Source: Nonomuraea dietziae
GTDB taxonomy: Bacteria; Actinomycetota; Actinomycetes; Streptosporangiales; Streptosporangiaceae
NCBI RefSeq assembly: GCF_014195505.1
Contig: NZ_JACIBV010000001.1
Coordinates: 558,001 to 622,000 of the forward strand
Direction: 5' to 3'
DNA: 64,000 nt
In this document: one piece after another, positions 59,555-64,000 of the stretch
How the letters are laid out: the number at the start of each line of letters is the position of its first letter
How positions within the stretch are numbered: position 1 is the stretch's first letter
Made by a program: the position numbers and the translations under genes
Notes under the pieces: generated by a model
Seen by the model: the letters and a program-made list of their open reading frames with translations, nothing else
Told to the model about the DNA's origin: nothing
Database searches by the model: none

Positions 59555-60547
59555 ATGACACGCCTGGACAACGCACCTCAGACCACCGCTCCCCAGCCGG
59601 TGCACAAGCGAGGCTGGCGCCGCCGGCTGGCGGCTGCGCTAGCCCTGCTGGTGGCCGCGCTGCTGTTCGGCGCGTACGGCTGGCAGCCGGCCGAAGACGG
59701 TCGCGCTTTCCGCTCGCCGTACCTTGCCCAGGTCGGCTCACGCTACGCCGACACCCCTATCGCGCGCTTCCACTACGTCCAGGCCGGATCCGGCACGCCG
59801 GTGATCCTGCTCTCGCCCGGCGGCACCTCGGTCATCGGCTGGAAGGATCAGCTCACCGTGCTGGCTCGCGACCACACCGTGTACGTGGTCGACCTGCCAG
59901 GCCAGGGCTACACCCAGCTGAAGGACGCCGACTTCGCCTTCGACCTGGACGCCATGGTCTCCGCCGTCGGCGCCTTCATGGACCACCTCGGTGTACGGCA
60001 GGCCGCGCTGGCGGGCAACTCCTGGAGCGGCGGCTGGGCCCTGGCCTTCGCCCAGCGCCACCCTGATCGCGTCACCAAGCTCGCCCTGCTGGACGCCACC
60101 GGCCTGGACCTGCCGGGGACCTTGATGTGGGAGTCCTTGAAGGTCCCCGTCATCGGGGAGCTGGCCGTCAAGCTGTCCACCGGCAAGTCCACCGTCCGCG
60201 GCCTGGCCAAGGGCATGATGGTCAACAAGGGCCGCGTTAGCGAGCAGTTGCTTGACGAGTGGTGGGCGCCGATGACCTTCTACGACAACATCCGCGCCAC
60301 CTACCTGCTGGAACGCCGTCTGGACTGGGCGCAGACCGAACGCGCCCTCCCCATCACCAAGACCCCGGCCCTGGTGCTGTGGGGCAAGCAGGACACCATC
60401 CAGCCTGTCGAGCGCGCCCACCGTTTCGCCGAACTGCTCCCGAACGAGCAGCTCGTGGTGTTGGATGGCTGCGGCCACGCCCCCCAGCTGGACTGCCCGG
60501 AACCGGTCAACCACCACCTCCAGACCTTCTTCGCCGACTCACGGTGA
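59555..60547 (+). CDS. Membrane-anchored alpha/beta hydrolase
   Basis: 330 residues. A TM anchor at about 22-45 (RRLAAALALLVAALLFGAYG) and a linker precede an alpha/beta hydrolase domain from about 70. Landmarks are ILLSPGGTSVIGWKDQL, VVDLPGQGYT, nucleophile Ser in LAGNSWSGGWAL (near 164), acid Asp in WGKQDTIQP and base His in GCGHAPQLDCPE. The elbow GNSWSG is the usual GxSxG. Start at 59555 has AAAGGA upstream. Substrate unknown. Confidence 0.88.
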   Translation: MTRLDNAPQTTAPQPVHKRGWRRRLAAALALLVAALLFGAYGWQPAEDGRAFRSPYLAQVGSRYADTPIARFHYVQAGSGTPVILLSPGGTSVIGWKDQLTVLARDHTVYVVDLPGQGYTQLKDADFAFDLDAMVSAVGAFMDHLGVRQAALAGNSWSGGWALAFAQRHPDRVTKLALLDATGLDLPGTLMWESLKVPVIGELAVKLSTGKSTVRGLAKGMMVNKGRVSEQLLDEWWAPMTFYDNIRATYLLERRLDWAQTERALPITKTPALVLWGKQDTIQPVERAHRFAELLPNEQLVVLDGCGHAPQLDCPEPVNHHLQTFFADSR

Positions 60548-60828
60548 CCCATTGCCCACGCGTACATAGCCCCTGGTGAGCTGCTCGCGGCAGCCCTCAA
60601 CGATGCGGGCCTTCATACCGACGTGATCAAGGATCCCGGCAGTGGGCGGGGTGGGGGCACCAGCCGTTGCCGGGGCAAGTCGGCTCGTGGAACAGGTCCG
60701 CGGTCTGCTCTTCTTCGAGCGCCGGGCCAGCACGAAGTCGGCGAGAGCGCCGGCGCCAGACCTGATCGTCTCCCATCCGCCGGCACGGGTAGCTCCCGGG
60801 AACGCACACAGAAAGGGACATTCACGCC

Positions 60829-61260
60829 ATGCCATCCACCGATTCCCCGATCCCGCGCTTCCACCTGGCCGTACCAGTCGACGACCTGGCCGCGGCGCGC
60901 CGCTTCTACGGTGAGGTGCTCGGTCTGGAGCAGGGCCGCAGCGCCGAGACATGGGTGGACTGGAACCTGCACGGCCACCAGTTCGTCACCCATCTCGCCC
61001 CTGGCCGCACCCAGCGCATCCACAACCCGGTCGACGGCCACGACGTCCCCGTACCGCACTTCGGCCTCATCCTGACCATCCCGGAGTTCCACGAACTCGC
61101 CGACCGCCTTCGCGGCGCGGGCACCGCGTTCGTCATCGAGCCGTACGTACGCTTCGAGGGCGAGGTCGGCGAGCAGTGGACGATGTTCCTGCTCGACCCG
61201 GCGGGCAACGCTCTGGAGTTCAAGGCGTTCGCCGACGACTCCCAGGTCTTCGCCACCTGA
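60829..61260 (+). CDS. VOC-superfamily protein (glyoxalase-like)
   Basis: 143 residues, two beta-alpha-beta-beta-beta modules: PRFHLAVPVDDLAAARRFYG with LGLEQGRSAETW, and HFGLILTIPEFHELADRLRG with FLLDPAGNALEFKAF. Metal ligands fit His12, His near 78 and Glu near 129. Members bind a divalent metal and include glyoxalases, dioxygenases and drug-binding proteins. Followed by a strong terminator. No partner gene. Confidence 0.9.
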   Translation: MPSTDSPIPRFHLAVPVDDLAAARRFYGEVLGLEQGRSAETWVDWNLHGHQFVTHLAPGRTQRIHNPVDGHDVPVPHFGLILTIPEFHELADRLRGAGTAFVIEPYVRFEGEVGEQWTMFLLDPAGNALEFKAFADDSQVFAT

Positions 61261-61285
61261 CGACGCGCCGTCTCATGCCGCACTC

Positions 61286-61311
61286 CCGGGGGCGCACCCA
61301 TGCGCCCCCGG
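61286..61311. terminator. Terminator after the VOC gene
   Basis: Perfect 10-bp stem CCGGGGGCGC / GCGCCCCCGG with loop ACCCAT, 26 bp past the stop and also placed after the convergent MerR gene. Confidence 0.85.
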
Positions 61312-61352
61312 AAGACACCTTGGCCCCATTCGGTTCGTGCGATGAGCACGAG

Positions 61353-62111
61353 CTACATCTGGGTCCGCGCGTACGTGTGCAGTGCGTCGCGGACGAACGC
61401 CGCCCCCGCGGCGTCGTCGTACATGCCGGCGAAGCGGGGGTCGTCGACGTACATGTCGCCCAGGCCCTTCACCATCTCGATCGAACGCTCCCTGTCGCCC
61501 TCGGCCGTGGGGGTACCCGGGATCTGGCTCAGCCACTGGACGTGCCGGGTAGCCAGTGACCGAGCGTGCTCCGATGTCGGGGAAACCCCGGCCTTCGCTG
61601 CGGCGACCCATGCGGCGACGAGGTCCTCAGTGTCCTGCTTCCAGGCCAGCTGCTGGTCAAGGGTCTTGCCGTGCCACCAGTCGTTGCTCACCTGGAACGC
61701 GCGCTCGCCCCAGCGTGAGATCACCTCGTCCTTGTAGTGGTCGTTGAACCCCGCCAACATCACGTCCATCCGCGGTTCCACCCCCGCCTGCATGGCCTCG
61801 AGCGTGTGACGCACCGATCGGATCTGCCGTTCGAGGCGGTCCCGTTCCTCTTCCAACGCGGCGATGTGGGCGCGGAGCCCGTCGTGGGTGTCCACCTCGT
61901 CGGCCAGGACCTTGGCGATGGCCGGCAAGCCCATGCCGAGCCGGCGCATGAGCAGGATCCGCTGCAGCCGGGCGACCGCGCCCGGGTCGTAGTAGCGGTA
62001 CCCGTTCGCGCCGACCCGGGACGGGGCCAGGAGCCCGACGCGGTCGTAGTGACGCAGGGTGCGACTGCTGATGCCGGCCCTCGCCGCGAGTTCCTGGATC
62101 GTCCACTCCAT
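61353..62111 (-). CDS. TipA-like MerR-family regulator (TipAS domain)
   Basis: 252 residues. The N-terminal MerR HTH is WTIQELAARAGISSRTLRHY with DRVGLLAPSRVGANGYRYYD. A dimerisation coiled coil follows (about 78-112), then a TipAS antibiotic-recognition domain from about 115, with NDHYKDEVISRWGERAFQVS, NDWWHGKTLDQQLAWKQD and a closing FVRDALHTYAR. TipAS captures thiopeptides (covalently in S. lividans TipA, via Cys); the equivalent here has no Cys in this domain, so binding must be non-covalent. Ten bases after the DUF2268 stop, so one operon driven by the MerR-type promoter at 63014-63044. Confidence 0.9.
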   Translation of the reverse strand: MEWTIQELAARAGISSRTLRHYDRVGLLAPSRVGANGYRYYDPGAVARLQRILLMRRLGMGLPAIAKVLADEVDTHDGLRAHIAALEEERDRLERQIRSVRHTLEAMQAGVEPRMDVMLAGFNDHYKDEVISRWGERAFQVSNDWWHGKTLDQQLAWKQDTEDLVAAWVAAAKAGVSPTSEHARSLATRHVQWLSQIPGTPTAEGDRERSIEMVKGLGDMYVDDPRFAGMYDDAAGAAFVRDALHTYARTQM

Positions 62112-62121
62112 CCTTCCAGTG

Positions 62122-63006
62122 TCACCCGCGGCGCAGCGTGGCCGCGATGACCTCCGAGCTGTCGGCGTGCAGGGCCTGCGCCGCCGTCTGCCCGGTCGCC
62201 GCCAGGTAGGTGTCGACCAGCCGGTTGCCCGCGGCGTAACCGGCACCCATCGGCAATCCCACCGGGGTGACACCGAGGTGCTCGGCGCCGGGGTCGCCGT
62301 GCACCCAGGCAGTGAAGTTCTGCATGCCTGTCACGTCGAGCCCGGTGAGCACCTTGGCGAAGATCTCGTCATCGTGCAGGTGCGGCACACCGATGCGGGC
62401 GGGGCCGAGCTCGTCGCCGTAGAGCTGGCGGGCGAAGGCGTCGGCCAGGCCCTCGCCGACGATGTGATCGCCGACCGTGACGGTCATCGGGTCCCACACC
62501 ACCCCGCCCGGGCTCCACCGCAGGTTGTGGTGCAGTTCGTGCACGGCGGTGGCCTCCAGCCGCTCCACGTTCTCGGGGAAGGGCCAGAACGTGATCACGA
62601 TCTGGCCGGAGATGCCGCCGAACCCGGTCACTCCCAGGCAGGGACCCATGAAGTGCTTGTCAGCCGGATCGCCGAGGACGAACAGCACGGTGATGTCCGG
62701 AGCCTCCAGCCCCGGCGTCGCCTCCAGAAGTACGGCGAGAGCGTCGTCGAGCGCGCGTTGCATCCGCTCCCAGGCCCCGGCCGCCGCCAGAGTTTCGAGC
62801 GCGTCGAGGCAACGCTCCTCGTCGCGGTCGATGGGGAACCCGGACGTTTGGAGGTGTATGGCCACCAGGTCGGCCTCGCCGGGGTAGTAGCGGTACATGT
62901 CCCGGATGGGCTCCAGCATCGAACGCAGCAGGTCAACGCGGTCCGCTACCGGGGCCAGCAGGATCCGTCTCATGGCGGAGTAGGTGTCAAGAACAGTGAT
63001 CGACAT
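62122..63006 (-). CDS. DUF2268 predicted Zn-metalloprotease
   Basis: 294 residues from ATG 63006. The zincin motif HELHHNLRW (HExxH, near 155) with a downstream GEGLADAFARQLYG (third-ligand Glu helix) is that of the DUF2268/putative Zn protease family. No signal peptide, so probably cytoplasmic. The start coincides with the predicted transcription start of the MerR promoter, giving a leaderless mRNA, so the longer frame from 63066 is rejected. Co-transcribed with the TipA-like regulator, so the protease may be an inducible target or effector of its ligand response. Confidence 0.85.
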   Translation of the reverse strand: MSITVLDTYSAMRRILLAPVADRVDLLRSMLEPIRDMYRYYPGEADLVAIHLQTSGFPIDRDEERCLDALETLAAAGAWERMQRALDDALAVLLEATPGLEAPDITVLFVLGDPADKHFMGPCLGVTGFGGISGQIVITFWPFPENVERLEATAVHELHHNLRWSPGGVVWDPMTVTVGDHIVGEGLADAFARQLYGDELGPARIGVPHLHDDEIFAKVLTGLDVTGMQNFTAWVHGDPGAEHLGVTPVGLPMGAGYAAGNRLVDTYLAATGQTAAQALHADSSEVIAATLRRG

Positions 63007-63013
63007 GCCTGCG

Positions 63014-63044
63014 ATGCTAGAAGTTGACGCAGCGTCAAGGTCAA
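63014..63044 (-). promoter_or_regulatory. MerR-type promoter with 19-bp spacer
   Basis: Minus strand: -35 TTGACC (63039-63044), 19-bp spacer, -10 TAGCAT (63014-63019). The spacer holds the dyad TTGACGC-A-GCGTCAA on the plus strand (63024-63038), perfect 7-bp arms. This over-long spacing is the hallmark of promoters activated by MerR/TipA proteins. Confidence 0.88.
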
Positions 63045-63176
63045 ACCAGCGGCGACCCGCCGTCACCCAGCCCCGTCATGGGCCGGCCGTTCGCCGCTGA
63101 CGGACTCACGCGCGCCCCGGCCTGTGCTCGCCGTCTCGCCAGGTGAATGGAGGTGATCGTGCAGATCGCGAGCCTG

Positions 63177-63797
63177 TCAGCTGCCGCTCGTCGAGCCGCG
63201 GGTGGACGGCGTGGTCGGCCTGCCGGCTGATTGCCAGCCGCGGGTGAGGATGTCGAAGATTGTTTCGACGGCGGCGCGGCGGTCTTGGTGGCCTCGCGCG
63301 AGGGCAGGGATTTCGAGGACGTATCGGGCGAGGACTGTACAGGCGAGGTCGTCGTGGTCGACGTCGAGCTCGTCGGCGATGGCCGCGGCGAGGGCGTCGG
63401 TGTGCCGGGTCCACATGCGTTCGGCGTAGGCGTGCAGCTCCGGCGTGGAGTCCACCAGCTGGGTGAACCCGGCCCGCTGCGGGTGCGTCTCGATCGGCAG
63501 CCAGGTATCCAGGACGTGTCGGCGGAGGGCGTCGGGGATGCTCTGGCCGGCGGGCCGCTGCCGAACCGCGGCGACCAGCTCCGCTTCCCGGTCCTCGTCC
63601 TGGTCGAAGACGAGGGCTTCCTTGCCGGTGAAGTGCTTGAACACCGTGGTGGTCGACACATCGGCAGCTTCGGCGATGTCGCGGATGCTCACCTGGTCGT
63701 AGCCGTGCTCCAGGAAGAGATCCAGGGCGGCGTCGGCGATCGCTTGACGGGTGGCCGCCTTCTTGCGTTCACGGCGGCTGACGGGTGGCACGGTCAT
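63177..63797 (-). CDS. TetR-family transcriptional regulator
   Basis: 206 residues. The HTH is at about 13-60 (ATRQAIADAALDLFLEHGYD, IAEAADVSTTTVFKHFTGKE) and the C-terminal helical ligand domain carries a TetR_C_7-like pattern (HAYAERMWTRHTDALAAAIA). Complete. Target is likely the gene beyond the right edge, as two 11-bp direct repeats lie upstream. Confidence 0.92.
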   Translation of the reverse strand: MTVPPVSRRERKKAATRQAIADAALDLFLEHGYDQVSIRDIAEAADVSTTTVFKHFTGKEALVFDQDEDREAELVAAVRQRPAGQSIPDALRRHVLDTWLPIETHPQRAGFTQLVDSTPELHAYAERMWTRHTDALAAAIADELDVDHDDLACTVLARYVLEIPALARGHQDRRAAVETIFDILTRGWQSAGRPTTPSTRGSTSGS

Positions 63798-63814
63798 GGG
63801 TTGAGCATATCCGC

Positions 63815-63842
63815 TAGTGGCCTCATATAAATAGTGGCATCA
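63815..63842. promoter_or_regulatory. TetR operator candidate (direct repeats)
   Basis: TAGTGGCCTCA (63815-63825) and TAGTGGCATCA (63832-63842), ten of 11 identical, 17 bp start to start, upstream of tetR in an unusually AT-rich stretch. Confidence 0.5.
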
Positions 63843-64000
63843 GTTGTTTAGTTGACTCATTGCACTTTTATGCCTAGCGTGCTGGATGGGAGCCACGAGA
63901 CCCGAGGATCCAGGCGTTTCGCCCTGCACCCCTTCGTTCGCCGTGGCCCTGTCATCGCGGACCTGTCTGCGAGGCGCCGGGCCGGAAGACCCGGCTCAGG

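Noticed and set aside
60548-60828. Possible gene between the alpha/beta hydrolase and VOC genes
   Set aside because: Frames on both strands show no motif or RBS; left as non-coding.
63886-64000. Open plus frame running off the right edge
   Set aside because: Only 38 codons, no RBS or recognisable start; not enough to call a gene.

Overview
This 64 kb window is high-GC DNA with frequent GTG starts, ATGA/GTGA stop-start overlaps between neighbouring genes, and dense paired regulator/transporter modules. It is almost certainly the chromosome of a filamentous actinomycete. A streptosporangial relative such as Nonomuraea is my guess from protein style only; no rRNA or marker gene is present to prove it. 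I saw no tRNA, rRNA, CRISPR array or intact mobile element. Most of the window is accessory: small self-contained regulator plus target cassettes, separated by decayed genes and transposase relics.

Layout. 1-6.2 kb: MFS exporter (cut by the left edge) with a GlxA/AraC regulator, a MerR-controlled methyltransferase, and a PadR/ABC/FtsX-permease operon whose ATPase gene has lost its middle. 6.2-17.3 kb: a complete-looking high-mannose N-glycan utilisation locus (secreted GH85 endo-beta-N-acetylglucosaminidase, CUT1 ABC importer without its own ATPase, cytoplasmic GH38 alpha-mannosidase, cytoplasmic GH5 enzyme resembling N-glycan core beta-mannosidases, and a LacI repressor with two matching operators). 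17.5-20.4 kb: LysR, MFS and isochorismatase-fold hydrolase. 20.6-26.3 kb: small secreted protein, MarR/WrbA/DHA2 exporter cassette with a long palindromic operator, a LysR fragment duplicated from the 17.5 kb gene, a decayed GH13 alpha-glucosidase, and an epoxide hydrolase. 26.3-30.1 kb: decayed endonuclease/exonuclease/phosphatase, two regulators, DinB protein.

30.1-41.3 kb is a scar zone: two Tn3-family transposase fragments, two ferredoxin fragments, a ferredoxin-reductase stub, an integrase-like scrap, a frameshifted DUF1963 gene and an IS scrap. Among them sit an intact zinc-finger/coiled-coil gene behind a perfect AT-rich 26-bp palindrome, a first DGPF/ECF42 sigma factor pair, an MFS exporter, an MBL hydrolase and a Tat-exported retropepsin-like protein. 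41.3-45.7 kb: membrane protein/GntR pair, a CRP-like site between two divergent genes, and a second DGPF/ECF42 pair.

45.7-48.6 kb: rifampin phosphotransferase with an upstream element matching the rifamycin-associated element (RAE). 48.7-56.9 kb: decayed NDH-2-like gene, a TetR repressor fused to a resolvase-type helix-turn-helix with its divergent hydrolase, a large LuxR (LAL) regulator, an unknown 238-residue protein, YtkA/FixH-like envelope proteins and an HXXEE membrane protein divided by a 43-bp palindrome. 57-61.3 kb: TrmO-like protein, SDR lacking its catalytic Tyr, carboxymuconolactone decarboxylase-like protein, HAD remnant, alpha/beta hydrolase, VOC protein. 61.3-64 kb: a Zn-protease (DUF2268)/TipA-like MerR operon driven by a MerR-type 19-bp-spacer promoter, apparently leaderless, and a TetR regulator.

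The best candidates for biology worth following are the N-glycan locus, the RAE-rifampin phosphotransferase unit, the palindrome/zinc-finger coiled-coil gene, the TipA-like/metalloprotease operon, the TetR-resolvase HTH fusion and the paired ECF42 modules.
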